Source: JACRCT01 sp036504155
Lineage (GTDB): Bacteria; Myxococcota; Myxococcia; Myxococcales; UBA5297
Length of the DNA: 64,000 nt
Assembly (NCBI GenBank): GCA_036504155.1
Contig: DASXVQ010000154.1
Span: forward strand, 1 to 64,000
Direction: 5' to 3'
In this document: positions 35,212 to 44,267 of the stretch, piece by piece
How positions within the stretch are numbered: the first letter of the stretch is position 1
How the letters are laid out: each line of letters starts with the position of its first letter
The notes under the pieces: generated by a model
The model's database searches: none
Told to the model about the DNA's origin: nothing
The model's input: only the letters and a program-made list of their open reading frames with translations
Translations under genes and position numbers: made by a program

Positions 35212-36642
35212 ATGCAACGAACGATCTTGTCTCTCGCCGTCGCCACCTCGTGTGCGATCGCGTCCCCGAGTCATGCCAACGTCTCCTTCGCGAACGCGCC
35301 CAAGCAGACCGAGGCGCAGGCGAAGTACTTCACCTGGGAGAACCAGGCCGGAGGCCTGCACTGCGCCACCAAGGGCAAGATGAAGGAGCTCGTCGAGGAT
35401 CCGTACAAGTGCTACATCAAGCTCGACGAGTGCAAGGCGTCCTTCGACGCGCTGACCGGCAAGCTCGACCCCGAGATGGCGCAGTTGTTCGCCGACCTCG
35501 CCCAGATCGATCCCGCCGCGCCCAAGGCCAGCTTCGTGAACACCTGCCCCGGTGACGGGCCGGAATTCGTCGAGTCCCTGGCCATTCGCGGTCTCGGCTA
35601 CCTGCGCAACCCCGCGAACGCCAAGACGCTGCAGACGATCGTCGAGGGCGAGCGCGCCAAGGCCATCGGGCCGGGCTTGCGCACGGAGGTCACCGAGGCC
35701 CTGCACTTCATGGGCAGCAAGGACGCCGCCGAGGCCAGCTACAAGAATCTGCTCTCCGTCACCAGCATGGACCCGGAGTACAAGGACCTCATCTTGTGGG
35801 ACCTCGCCCGCTGGAACAGCGACGCCGGCGTGGAGTTCTGCCAGGCGGCGCTCACCGACGACGGCCAGAAGAAGACCCACGACGCCTGCATCTTCTACCT
35901 GGGCATGCGCAAGACGACGGCGGCCATCCCGCTGCTGCAGCGCGGCTTCGAGAAGAAGGAGATCGTGACCCTGCACGCCTACGGGCAGATGGGTGACAAG
36001 GCCCTCCTCAAGGACATCCAGGCCTACCTCGAGGCCAAGGACGGCCAGCCCGGCCGCACCCGCATCCCGGCGCTCGTCGCCGCGGCGAACTACGGGGACA
36101 AGAAGGCGCTGGCGGAGCTGCTGACCTGGGCGGCGGGCAAGAAGCCGATGAGCAAGAAGGACCAGGAGAAGGCGGCGAAGGCGAAGAAGAAGCCGGCCAA
36201 GACCGACGAGAAGGTCGACCCGGAGTTCATCATGTACGCGGCGATGGAGAGCCTGCTGCTCACCGACGCCGACGCGATCAAGCAGATGAACAAGGCGCTG
36301 CAGACCGCGGCCGCGAGCAAGGACGAGAAGGCGTGGAAGGGCTTCGTCTACGCCACCGTCGCGCTCGCCCAGCGCGGCGACGCCAAGGCCATCGCCGCGG
36401 TCGGCGAGCTGATCAACCACACCAAGGAGGACATCCGCAACGCCGCCATCTCCGCCGTCGGCGGCCGGGAAGCGGACGTGGGTGAGTACTGGTACTTCGC
36501 GGGCAAGGGCTACATCGCCGACGCGAGCATCGTCGCGGCCCTGGAGAAGTACTACGGCGTGGAAGGCAAGAAGGAGAACAAGAGCCGCGCCATCCGCGCG
36601 CTCGCCACCACGCAGATGATGCTGGTCGCGCCCGCCAAGTAG
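35212..36642 (+). CDS. exported HEAT-like repeat protein
   Basis: This is a 476-residue protein; the ATG at 35212 follows CAAGGAG, and residues 1-22 form a signal peptide ending in SHA. Four or so Cys in the N-terminal 100 residues (LHCATKG, KCYIKLDECKASF, NTCPGDG) may form disulfides. From about 110 to 476 the chain is a series of paired helices of HEAT or armadillo type (VESLAIRGLGYLRNPANAKTL, LRTEVTEALHFMGSKDAAEA, IRNAAISAVGGREADVGEYW). A Lys-rich low-complexity insert occurs at about 310-330. It is probably a periplasmic scaffold with unknown partners. It is a single-gene unit bounded on both sides by near-identical hairpin terminators. Confidence 0.82.
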   Translation: MQRTILSLAVATSCAIASPSHANVSFANAPKQTEAQAKYFTWENQAGGLHCATKGKMKELVEDPYKCYIKLDECKASFDALTGKLDPEMAQLFADLAQIDPAAPKASFVNTCPGDGPEFVESLAIRGLGYLRNPANAKTLQTIVEGERAKAIGPGLRTEVTEALHFMGSKDAAEASYKNLLSVTSMDPEYKDLILWDLARWNSDAGVEFCQAALTDDGQKKTHDACIFYLGMRKTTAAIPLLQRGFEKKEIVTLHAYGQMGDKALLKDIQAYLEAKDGQPGRTRIPALVAAANYGDKKALAELLTWAAGKKPMSKKDQEKAAKAKKKPAKTDEKVDPEFIMYAAMESLLLTDADAIKQMNKALQTAAASKDEKAWKGFVYATVALAQRGDAKAIAAVGELINHTKEDIRNAAISAVGGREADVGEYWYFAGKGYIADASIVAALEKYYGVEGKKENKSRAIRALATTQMMLVAPAK

Positions 36643-36676
36643 GCTTCGACGCGGAAGCGACGAAAGAGAAAGAAGC

Positions 36677-36703
36677 GGGCCGCCCGGGAGGATCGGGCGG
36701 CCC
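36677..36703 (+). terminator. hairpin terminator, near copy of the one at 34992-35037
   Basis: GGGCCGCCCG (36677-36686) and CGGGCGGCCC (36694-36703) form a perfect 10-base stem with the 7-base loop GGAGGAT, followed by TCTTCGTTGCGGG. The earlier hairpin has the same stem and the same following sequence (TTCTTCGTTGCGGG) but the loop GAGACAT. It should end transcription of the HEAT-like gene. Confidence 0.75.
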
Positions 36704-36788
36704 TCTTCGTTGCGGGCTCAGCAAGAGCGGGCACGGTTCCCAGGCCATAGCCGGAGGTTCGGACCTCCGGCTACGATGCCGCCCCAAG

Positions 36789-39700
36789 ATGCCCACCGCG
36801 CCCGCCACCCCCCAGCCGCTCGAGATCGCCACTCCGCTGCTCTGCCAGGAGCTGTGGGGCGGAGGTTTCCTGGTCGCCCCCGTGGCCAACTCCGAGCTCG
36901 CCTGCCGCGGCGACACGCTGGCCGCTTGCCTTGCCGAGCAGCGCCTCTTCCTCGAAGAGTACCTGGCTGCCGCCGAGCCGGGGGTCGTGGCCCGCTACGC
37001 CGTTCCGTCGTCGGCCAAGCTCGTCGATCTCGAGATCGACGCCCCGCGCGCCGACCTCCCCAAGCGCCTCGCCATCCCCGGCTCCATCTCGCTGACGTGC
37101 GTCGCCGTCTCCTTCAAGGAGGAGAGCTGGGCCTTCCTGCCGACCCTGGGGCACGCGGTCCGCATCGAGGCGAAGGCCGACCTCGTCGAGGTGGTCAAGG
37201 CCGAGGCCGAGCGCCTCATCGCCGCGCTCGAGCTGTCGCCCTCCGATTGGCTGCGCCTCCTGCCTCCGCGCTCGCAGTCGTTGGAGTGGATCACGCTGCG
37301 GCTGCGCCGGCCCGACCTCGACACGGTCGACAAGGCCCGTGCGGCGCGCAAGAAGGCGGTCAAGGAGAAGCGCTCCGCCGAGGCCGTCGAGATCCTCTCT
37401 TCGGTCGCGGCGGGCCTTCACCTGCGTCCCGAGGCCAAGTCGGCCCCGAAGCTCGTCGGCCGCGACCGCGAGCTGGCCGAGCTCTCCTCTCTTCTGGGCG
37501 CCAAGGAGCGCACGCCGCTGCTGCTCGTCGGGCCGGAGCTGTGTGGCAAGACCGCGCTCCTCTACGCCTGGTTGCGGCAGGAGCGCGCCGAGGGCCGCCA
37601 GCGCCAGGTCTGGGCCACCTCCGCCTCGCGCCTGATGGCCGGGATGAGTGGCCTGGGCCAGTGGCAGGAGCGCGTGCGCCGCGTGGTCGAGGCGGCCGCC
37701 GAGCTGGACGCGGTCCTCTGGTTCGAGAACGTCGCCGACCTGCTCGCCCAGCACGCCTCGGAGTCGCTGGACGTCGCCGGCGCGCTCAAGCCCGCGCTCC
37801 AGGAGGGCAAGGTCCGCTTCGCCGGCGAGATCTCCCCCGACTCGCTCGACCTGCTCGAGGCCCGCCACGCCGGATTCCTCTCCGCGCTCTCGCGGCTGCG
37901 CGTCGAGCCCCTGAGCGCCAAGGCCACCACCGAGGTCCTCTCGCAGCGCGTCGCCTTCTTCGCCCACAGCGAGCCCGACCTGCCCAACCTCGTGCCGGCG
38001 GCCGTTCCGCGCCTGGTGGAGCTGGTCGAGCGCTACCTGCCGTACCGCGCGTTCCCCGGAAAGGCGGTGCGCCTGCTCGACGAATTGCGCGCCGCCCACC
38101 GCGGCGAGCGCACGCCGTCCGGCCCGCGCCCGCTCGACTCCGGCGACGTCTACCGGATGTTCAGCCTCAAGACGGGCGTCCCGGAGTTCCTGCTGCGCGA
38201 GGACCGCGCGCTCGTGGCCGGCGAGGTGACCGCCGCGTTCCAGAAGCAGCTCGTCGGCCAGGGCGAGGCCGTGCGCCGCGTCGTCGAGGCGCTCTGCGAA
38301 GTGAAGGCGGGCCTGCAGCCCATCGGCAAGCCGTTGGCGACCTTCCTCTTCGTCGGCCCCACCGGCGTCGGCAAGACCGAGCTCGCGCGCCAGCTCGCGT
38401 CCTTCCTCTTCGGCTCTCCCGACCGGCTCTTCCGCTTCGACATGAGCGAGTTCGCCGACCCCTATGCGGCCGCTCGACTGTTCCAAGGCAACGACCGCAG
38501 TGAGGGATTGCTGACGCGCCGCCTGCGGCAGCAGCCGTTCTGCGTGCTCCTGCTCGACGAGATCGAGAAGGCCCACCCGGCGGTCTTCGACCTGCTGCTT
38601 CAGGTGCTCGGCGAGGGACGGCTCACCGACGCCCGCGGCCGCACGGCCTTCTTCCAGAACGCCCTGGTCGTCCTCACCAGCAACCTCGGAGCCTCGCACC
38701 GGCGCGGCGCGCTGGGCATCGGCGCAGCGCCGGAGGCCGACGAGCGCCACTATCGCCGCGAGGTGGAGAAGGCCTTCCGCCCCGAGCTGGTCAACCGCAT
38801 CGATCACATCGTCCCGTTCTCCTCGCTGGGCGTGGAGGAGGCGCGCGCGGTCACCCGGCTGGTGGTCGACAAGCTTCGCGGGCGGCGCGGCCTCTCCGGC
38901 GCCGGAGTCGGGCTCGAGGTCGACGATGCGGTCGTCGACTCGCTCGCGCGCAGCGGCTACGAGCCGGTGTACGGCGCGCGGGCGCTGCGCCGCGGCGTGG
39001 AGGATCGACTGGTGGCGCCGTTGGCCCAGGCCCTCTCCGAGGCCCGGGGGATGGCCACCAGCGCCCACGTCGAGACCGCGGGGGAAGGCGGCAGCGGCGG
39101 CATCAACGTCCAGATCGAAAAGGTCGTCGTCGGCGGAGCGTACGGGACGCTGGCCCCGCTGCGCGCGATGCAGGAGCGACGGCGCTTCGCCGATCGCATC
39201 CTGGCTATGGAGTCCATCGAGCAGATGCGCGAGCAGATCGCGCTGATCGTCTCCCAGCTCTCCCGCGCCGATGGGCGCACCAAGGCCAGCCAGGAGCTGG
39301 CGGCGACCTACAAGACGCTGCGCGGCGACCACCAGCGGATGGCGGCGCTCCTGCGCGAGGCGGACGAGCTGCGCGGCGGGCTGGAGGCGGCCGAGGAGCT
39401 CTCCATGCTGGCGTGGTTCGCCCAGGAGAACTTCGAGCCGTTCGTCGCCGAGAGCAACACGCTCGCGAGGCGGCTGCGGCGGCTGGGGCCGTCCTTGATC
39501 CTGGGGATGGAGCCGCGCCGCGACGCCATCACGCTGGTGCTGCAGGAGACCGACGACGCCCGCGCGCTCGACGTCTGGCTCCTCCCGCTGCTCGCCGAGG
39601 CCAAGTCCCGCCGCTGGACGATCGAGGGCCGGCCGGGGATGAGCTACGACAAGGCCAAGCGCCGCCGCCGCTGGAGTGCGGTGGCGGAGCCGCAGGCGCT

Positions 39701-40151
39701 GGCCAAGCGGCTGGCCGCCAAGGATCGGGACTTCCGCGAGGTGCTGCTGCACGTCTCCGGGCCGCAGGCCGGGATGCTGCTGGCGCTGGAGGCGGGCCTG
39801 CACCGCTTCCGCAAGATCAGCCCGAAGAGCGACCCGGCGCACCTGTGGGTCGTGCCGGTGGCGATGCGCTCCTCGGTGAGCGAGAGCGAGCTCGACTCGG
39901 GCCTCTTGCAGCCGGCCTCGCCGGTCCCCGCCAAGCAGCTGGGGCTGATGAGCGCGGTGCGGGTGCGCGGCGAGGAAGGCCAGGTCCAGATCTGCACCAA
40001 GGACCTGGTGCGCGAGTTCACGGCCGAGTCCTACTGGAAGGACTTCGAGGAGGTCGCCCTCGAGCACCTGATGCACCACGAGCAGAAGGGCGGCTTCGAC
40101 CGCGAGGGCACCTACCGCTCGCCGCTGGATCTGGTGCCGCGCAAACAGTGA
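36789..40151 (+). CDS. Clp/Hsp100-like double AAA+ ATPase with release-factor PCRF-like C-terminus
   Basis: This is a 1120-residue protein. Residues 1-225 are a unique N-terminal domain, not a Clp_N repeat. The first AAA+ module has Walker A at about 246-256 (GPELCGKTALL), but its Walker B reads LWFENV instead of an hydrophobic-DE pair, so hydrolysis there is doubtful. The second module is canonical: GPTGVGKTEL (about 522), LLLDEIEKAHP (about 588), FRPELVNRID and sensor 2 GYEPVYGARALRR. A helical stretch follows (about 800-900). Residues about 905-1040 resemble the PCRF domain of RF1/RF2: DAITLVLQETDD..., AEAKSRRWTIEG, then VLLHVSGPQAGMLLALEAGL followed by HR. No GGQ motif is visible. It is probably a cytoplasmic unfoldase or remodeller; a ribosome link is inference. 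Paralogues lie at 56.4 and 59.9 kb. Confidence 0.88.
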   Translation: MPTAPATPQPLEIATPLLCQELWGGGFLVAPVANSELACRGDTLAACLAEQRLFLEEYLAAAEPGVVARYAVPSSAKLVDLEIDAPRADLPKRLAIPGSISLTCVAVSFKEESWAFLPTLGHAVRIEAKADLVEVVKAEAERLIAALELSPSDWLRLLPPRSQSLEWITLRLRRPDLDTVDKARAARKKAVKEKRSAEAVEILSSVAAGLHLRPEAKSAPKLVGRDRELAELSSLLGAKERTPLLLVGPELCGKTALLYAWLRQERAEGRQRQVWATSASRLMAGMSGLGQWQERVRRVVEAAAELDAVLWFENVADLLAQHASESLDVAGALKPALQEGKVRFAGEISPDSLDLLEARHAGFLSALSRLRVEPLSAKATTEVLSQRVAFFAHSEPDLPNLVPAAVPRLVELVERYLPYRAFPGKAVRLLDELRAAHRGERTPSGPRPLDSGDVYRMFSLKTGVPEFLLREDRALVAGEVTAAFQKQLVGQGEAVRRVVEALCEVKAGLQPIGKPLATFLFVGPTGVGKTELARQLASFLFGSPDRLFRFDMSEFADPYAAARLFQGNDRSEGLLTRRLRQQPFCVLLLDEIEKAHPAVFDLLLQVLGEGRLTDARGRTAFFQNALVVLTSNLGASHRRGALGIGAAPEADERHYRREVEKAFRPELVNRIDHIVPFSSLGVEEARAVTRLVVDKLRGRRGLSGAGVGLEVDDAVVDSLARSGYEPVYGARALRRGVEDRLVAPLAQALSEARGMATSAHVETAGEGGSGGINVQIEKVVVGGAYGTLAPLRAMQERRRFADRILAMESIEQMREQIALIVSQLSRADGRTKASQELAATYKTLRGDHQRMAALLREADELRGGLEAAEELSMLAWFAQENFEPFVAESNTLARRLRRLGPSLILGMEPRRDAITLVLQETDDARALDVWLLPLLAEAKSRRWTIEGRPGMSYDKAKRRRRWSAVAEPQALAKRLAAKDRDFREVLLHVSGPQAGMLLALEAGLHRFRKISPKSDPAHLWVVPVAMRSSVSESELDSGLLQPASPVPAKQLGLMSAVRVRGEEGQVQICTKDLVREFTAESYWKDFEEVALEHLMHHEQKGGFDREGTYRSPLDLVPRKQ

Positions 40152-40288
40152 GCCGTGCCGGCCGTTTCGGCCTGGTGGGCTGAGCCAAGGCGAGCTGGCT
40201 TCAGCCAGGTTCCCAAGCGGAGCCGGGGTGCTTCAGCCCCCGGCGGGCGGACTGGGCGCGCTCCTCGAAGAAGGTCAGGGCAGGGCAG

Positions 40289-42397
40289 TCAGGGCGCCCT
40301 GAGGTCGGCGGAGGCGGCCGCGCCCGCCGACCGCGAGGCCGCCGCGGCCACCTTCGGCTTGGCCGCCGCCGGCCGGGGCTCGAGCTCCGCGCGCCGCTTG
40401 AGCGCCAGCTCGCGCACGCGGCGGATGTCGGCGTCGGAGTAGACGCCGTTGACCCCGGAGATGGCGGCCAGCCGCATCCCGTGCTTGAGCCCCAGCTTGT
40501 AGATCTCCTTGACCTTCTCCCACTCGATGTTGCGGCCGACCGTGAAGCACTCGAAGCGGCCCTCGAGCGCGAGCACGATGGTCTCGGCCAGGCAGGCGTA
40601 GACGACGTTCGGCGGCAGGCCGATGGGCTTCATCCGCACCTCGCCGGGCAGCAGGATCTCGCCGGACTCGATGACCAGCACGTCGGGGCGCGAGGCCACG
40701 TCCTCGGGAGAGAGGTCCAGCGGGCGGGCGACGTCGGTGATGATCGCCCCCGGCTGGACCTTGGCGATGTCCAGGACCTTCTTCCCCGCGCCGGAGGTGG
40801 CGGTGACGATGAGGTCCATCTCGCGCAGGTTCTCGCCCGCCGCGGCGGCGAGCGCGACCTTGGCGTGCGGCGTCTCGCCGAGGATGGACTCCTTGAGCGC
40901 CAGCAGCTTGGCGACCTCCGGCGAGACCAGCAGCACCTCCTCGAAGGCCATCGCCAGCAGCCGCGAGCAGACCGAGCCGATGGCCCCGGTCGCGCCCACC
41001 ACCATCGCCCGGCCGGCGACGCGGCCGTCGGCGCCCACGTGCAGCAGGCCCATCCGCTTGGCGGCGTCCTGGGCCGCCCACAGCGCGCCCGAGGCGCTGT
41101 AGCTGTTGCCGGTGGTGATGGGCAGCCGCGAGCGGTGGGCCACGGTCACCCCGGCGTCGCCGACCACCTTGGTGAAGGCGCCCAGCCCCATCAGCTGCGC
41201 GCCCAGCCGCTCGGCCATGCGCGAGGCCGCGAGCAGGCGCCGGTAGGTGAACTCCGGGCTGTGGGAGAGCAGCTGCCGCGGCGTGCCGCCCAGCGTGATG
41301 AGCCAGCCCTCGGCCTCCACGCCCTGCGGGGAGCGGATGCCGGTGACCTTGGAGTAGACGAACGGAGGCGCGTAGGCGACCAGGCGCTCCACGGTGCTGG
41401 CGAAGCGGCGGGGCACGACGCGGCTGGCGAGGTCCAGGCTCTTGACCCGCTTGAGGTGCTCCGGCGAGAGCGGGTGGATGACGAAGGCGAAGCGGCGCAC
41501 GCGGCGCGGCTCGCCGGAGGGGAACAGCACCCGCGGGGCGCCGCCGCGCGCCTCGAGGATGCGCAGGTAGTCGTCGCCGGTCACCTGGTCGGCGGTCTTG
41601 CGCAGGGCGGCGAGGATGAGCGCGTCGAGCACGTCCAGGCCCAGCCCCCGGCCGACCAGCGACGGCGTGCGGTCCACGACGACGTCGACGCCCTCGTCGC
41701 GCAGCCAGGAGAGCGCCCGGTCGTTCACCGCGGAGGTCACCACGACCTTGCCGCCCAGCTCCTCGAGCGAGCAGTCCTCGAGCAGCCGCAGCGGCCCGAC
41801 CACGACGTGGGCGCGCTGCATCGCCTTCTTCAAGACGTAGCCGTTCCAGGCCTCGCGCAGCCGGCGCGGCAGGACGCGGCCCGCGGCGAGCGACGGATGG
41901 ACGCTGCGGTAGACCTCGAGCGCGTGCATGGAGGTCAGGAGCTTGGGGATGCCCAGCTCGTAGAGCGGGTCGGCGAAGAAGAGGTTGCGGGTGCTCTCCG
42001 AGAGCAGCCGCGCGCTGACGTGGTCCTCGCTGCCGGAGAAGAAGAAGGTGCGGGCGTTGGCGAACAGGTCCTGGTGCTCGCGCAGCACGCGGCGCAGCGC
42101 CCACTCGTCAGCCAGGCCGCGCAGGGCCTCGCCGGTGGTCGCCGGAGTGCCGTCGGCGGCGTCGAGCAGCCGCTCGCGGGCGTGGTCGAGGCCCGGGCCG
42201 GTGCGGTCCTGGAAGTCCTGGAGGTCGAGGCCGATGGCGTCGGCCTGCGCCTGCCAGCGGGTGACCAGCCGGACGGCGCGGTCGACGTCGCGGTCGGCGC
42301 CGTACCGGCGGATCTGGAACTCGCGCCCGAGGAAGCGCGTGCGCAGCTCGTAGTCGTCGTTGCTGGCTCCGAGGCTGACGCTGACGATTCTCTGCAT
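40289..42397 (-). CDS. fusion of quinate-dehydrogenase-like and acyl-ACP-reductase-like domains
   Basis: This is a 702-residue protein; the ATG at 42397 gives the typical opening MQRIVSVSLGASNDDYELR. Residues 1-295 resemble proteins annotated as quinate 5-dehydrogenase (FADPLYELGIPKLLTSM, GKVVVTSAVNDRALSWL, VVVDRTPSLVGRGLGLDVLD). Residues about 299-650 resemble cyanobacterial long-chain acyl-ACP reductases (FAFVIHPLSPEHLKRV, LGGFT-like LGAFTKVVGDAG, ITTGNSYSASGALWA, NAD-binding VVGATGAIGSVCSRLLA). The C-terminus is Ala/Lys/Pro-rich. Whether it makes fatty aldehydes or acts on another acyl or keto substrate cannot be told from the sequence. It is cytoplasmic, and convergent with the first Clp-like gene. 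Confidence 0.75.
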   Translation of the reverse strand: MQRIVSVSLGASNDDYELRTRFLGREFQIRRYGADRDVDRAVRLVTRWQAQADAIGLDLQDFQDRTGPGLDHARERLLDAADGTPATTGEALRGLADEWALRRVLREHQDLFANARTFFFSGSEDHVSARLLSESTRNLFFADPLYELGIPKLLTSMHALEVYRSVHPSLAAGRVLPRRLREAWNGYVLKKAMQRAHVVVGPLRLLEDCSLEELGGKVVVTSAVNDRALSWLRDEGVDVVVDRTPSLVGRGLGLDVLDALILAALRKTADQVTGDDYLRILEARGGAPRVLFPSGEPRRVRRFAFVIHPLSPEHLKRVKSLDLASRVVPRRFASTVERLVAYAPPFVYSKVTGIRSPQGVEAEGWLITLGGTPRQLLSHSPEFTYRRLLAASRMAERLGAQLMGLGAFTKVVGDAGVTVAHRSRLPITTGNSYSASGALWAAQDAAKRMGLLHVGADGRVAGRAMVVGATGAIGSVCSRLLAMAFEEVLLVSPEVAKLLALKESILGETPHAKVALAAAAGENLREMDLIVTATSGAGKKVLDIAKVQPGAIITDVARPLDLSPEDVASRPDVLVIESGEILLPGEVRMKPIGLPPNVVYACLAETIVLALEGRFECFTVGRNIEWEKVKEIYKLGLKHGMRLAAISGVNGVYSDADIRRVRELALKRRAELEPRPAAAKPKVAAAASRSAGAAASADLRAP

Positions 42398-42613
42398 GGA
42401 GGCCCTCTCTGGAGGTCGGTGGACAGGCCTCGAAACTAGGCGGCGGCCATCGCCCCTCGCGTCCGTAATCTGCTGACGCGGCGCGGCAACGCGAAGGAGT
42501 GGACGTTCGGGCTGGCGCCCGTCCGACACACCCCCGAGGAGCCGCAAGCGTCGGCGCGCGGGGATCAGGCAGCCCCGTGCAGTGGCTGGACGCGGAATCG
42601 CCCCGCGCCAGGC

Positions 42614-44095
42614 CTAGGCGAGCGGCCAGGCCGCGAGCAGGACGAACCCGACCATCGCCAAGCCGACCCGCAGCGCCGCCGAGCGCACCCGCGAGGTCCC
42701 CAGCTCGGCGAGCCCCGGCTCGGAGCGCCCAGCCGCGCGCGCGGCGATGACCGAGACCGCCTCCCAGCCCGCGACGGCCAACGCGCCGAGCAGCGGATAG
42801 CCGATCCGCCCGTGCTCGGGCAGGAAGAGGCACCACGGGCACTCGTTGGCCAGCGGCGGGCTCCAGTGCGCAGAGACGACCCGCAGCAAGGCCAGGCCGC
42901 CTAGAGGCACGAACGCCAGCGCCGCGACTGCGAGCCCGACCACCGCCTTGGATGCCGGTCGCCACAGCGCGCCAATGGCTAGCGCCAGCACGAGGAGGGC
43001 CAGGCCGACGGCCAGCGAGAGGAGAGGAGCGCCCTCGAGGCGGGGGCTGGCAGCCTGGGTCGCGGCGGCGCGGCCGTAGACCAGCGAGCAGCAGTCGACC
43101 GGCCGGTGGGGATCCAGCGCGAGGATGGCGCGCAGGACGCCGAGCGAGGCGACGCCCTGGACCGCGAGCGAGAGCAGGGAGAGGCGAGCGGAGGACTCCG
43201 CCAGCTTGGAGTCCGGGCGCTTGCGGCGCAGCGAATCGAGGGTCCAGGACGCGGAGAGGGTGAGCAGTGCGAGAGCCTGCAGCGCGAGCGCCTTGCCGCC
43301 TTCGCCGCCCATGGCCTGCAGCACGCCGGTGCCACACATCGCGCCGGGCACGAGCGCCTTGGAGGTGCTGGCGACGGCGCCGACCAAGGCCAGCGAGGCG
43401 AGCGCCAGCAGCACGGTCGCGGCTCGGCCGGCGTTCGGGCCCGCGCCAGCAGGAGAAGCGGCGGAGGACCCGGCGAGACGTCGGACTGCGCCGGCGGCGA
43501 CGACGACCAGCAAGGCCAGGCCGCATGCGTGGAGCGCCAGGATCAGGAGGAGCAGGGGGTGCCAGCTGGGTCCCGATGGATTGGACTCTGGCCCCTCGAC
43601 AAGCTCGGGGTGTCGAGGGAGCCGGAACGGGGCCTGGCCTCCGTGACTCGCGCGGAACGCCGTCGCGTCCGCCTCGGTCGCCAGTGGAATCGGCGCGGGG
43701 CCCATCGGCCCGGAGACGTCGGAGCCCGGCACGAAGAAGGCGCTCGCGGCGTCGATGGGCCGGCCTGACAGGTACTCCTGAACGAGCACGCGGCGCAGCT
43801 CGCTGCGGCCCGCGCCGAGATGCGTCTCCGGATGCTCGAGCGCCTCCAACAGGCAGCCCGGTCCGCAGGGGTAGAAGGCGCGGCCGTCGGAGAGCTCGAT
43901 GGCCGCCGCCAGCTTCGCGTTGCGCGCCGGGAACATCCGGCAGACCGGGCAGCGATCGGCGGGGTCGATGCGCAGCTGGCCTTCGGCATCCGGCGCCCGG
44001 ACGGCCGCCACCGGCGCAGCGGCCCGCGCGGTCGCGCTCGTCCCCAGGACGGCGGCGGCCAGCAAGGCGGCGGCGGCGAAGCGGCGGATCCTCAA
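42614..44095 (-). CDS. NosL-domain protein fused to a polytopic membrane domain
   Basis: This 493-residue protein is read from the TTG at 44095, six bases after GAGAGG, so that residues 1-27 form a signal peptide ending in ATARAAA. Residues about 40-140 fit a NosL-type copper-binding domain: CPVCRM (Cys49, Cys52, Met54) and FYPCGPGCLLEAL (Cys77, Cys81). From about 185 to the end there are about eight hydrophobic helices. Cys motifs in membrane context are notable: PVDCCSLVYG and NECPWCLFLPEHGRIGYPL; the latter recalls the redox CxxC of DsbB/VKOR-type proteins. It may couple copper delivery and thiol chemistry for cytochrome or oxidase maturation; that is inference. It is divergent from the SafE-like gene. 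Confidence 0.72.
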   Translation of the reverse strand: MRIRRFAAAALLAAAVLGTSATARAAAPVAAVRAPDAEGQLRIDPADRCPVCRMFPARNAKLAAAIELSDGRAFYPCGPGCLLEALEHPETHLGAGRSELRRVLVQEYLSGRPIDAASAFFVPGSDVSGPMGPAPIPLATEADATAFRASHGGQAPFRLPRHPELVEGPESNPSGPSWHPLLLLILALHACGLALLVVVAAGAVRRLAGSSAASPAGAGPNAGRAATVLLALASLALVGAVASTSKALVPGAMCGTGVLQAMGGEGGKALALQALALLTLSASWTLDSLRRKRPDSKLAESSARLSLLSLAVQGVASLGVLRAILALDPHRPVDCCSLVYGRAAATQAASPRLEGAPLLSLAVGLALLVLALAIGALWRPASKAVVGLAVAALAFVPLGGLALLRVVSAHWSPPLANECPWCLFLPEHGRIGYPLLGALAVAGWEAVSVIAARAAGRSEPGLAELGTSRVRSAALRVGLAMVGFVLLAAWPLA

Positions 44096-44209
44096 GAGCG
44101 GCCTCTCGGACCAAGAAGGCGAAGCAATTCGGGCGCTTGGGCTTGCTGAGCGGCCCTCTCGGTCAAGCCGGAAAATACCAGCAATTACGGGCAATTGCCG
44201 AGCGGAGTC

Positions 44210-44225
44210 TGGCACGATCGGTGCT
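44210..44225 (+). promoter_or_regulatory. candidate sigma-54 (-24/-12) promoter
   Basis: TGGCACGATCGGTGCT has the invariant GG at 44211-44212 and GC at 44223-44224, separated by exactly 10 bases, and matches the TGGCACG half of the consensus fully. Transcription would start near 44236 and run into the SafE-like gene whose ATG is at 44268. An AT-rich stretch (TTATATATATGG) follows. No upstream activator site was identified. Confidence 0.5.
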
Positions 44226-44267
44226 ACCTTATATATATGGAACCGAACCCCCTGGCGGCCCCCTTCG

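Noticed and set aside
36789..40151. Assignment of the first ATPase as type VI secretion ClpV or housekeeping ClpB
   Set aside because: No Clp N-repeat domain, no ClpB coiled-coil middle domain is recognisable, Walker B of module 1 is altered, and no type VI genes are in the window.
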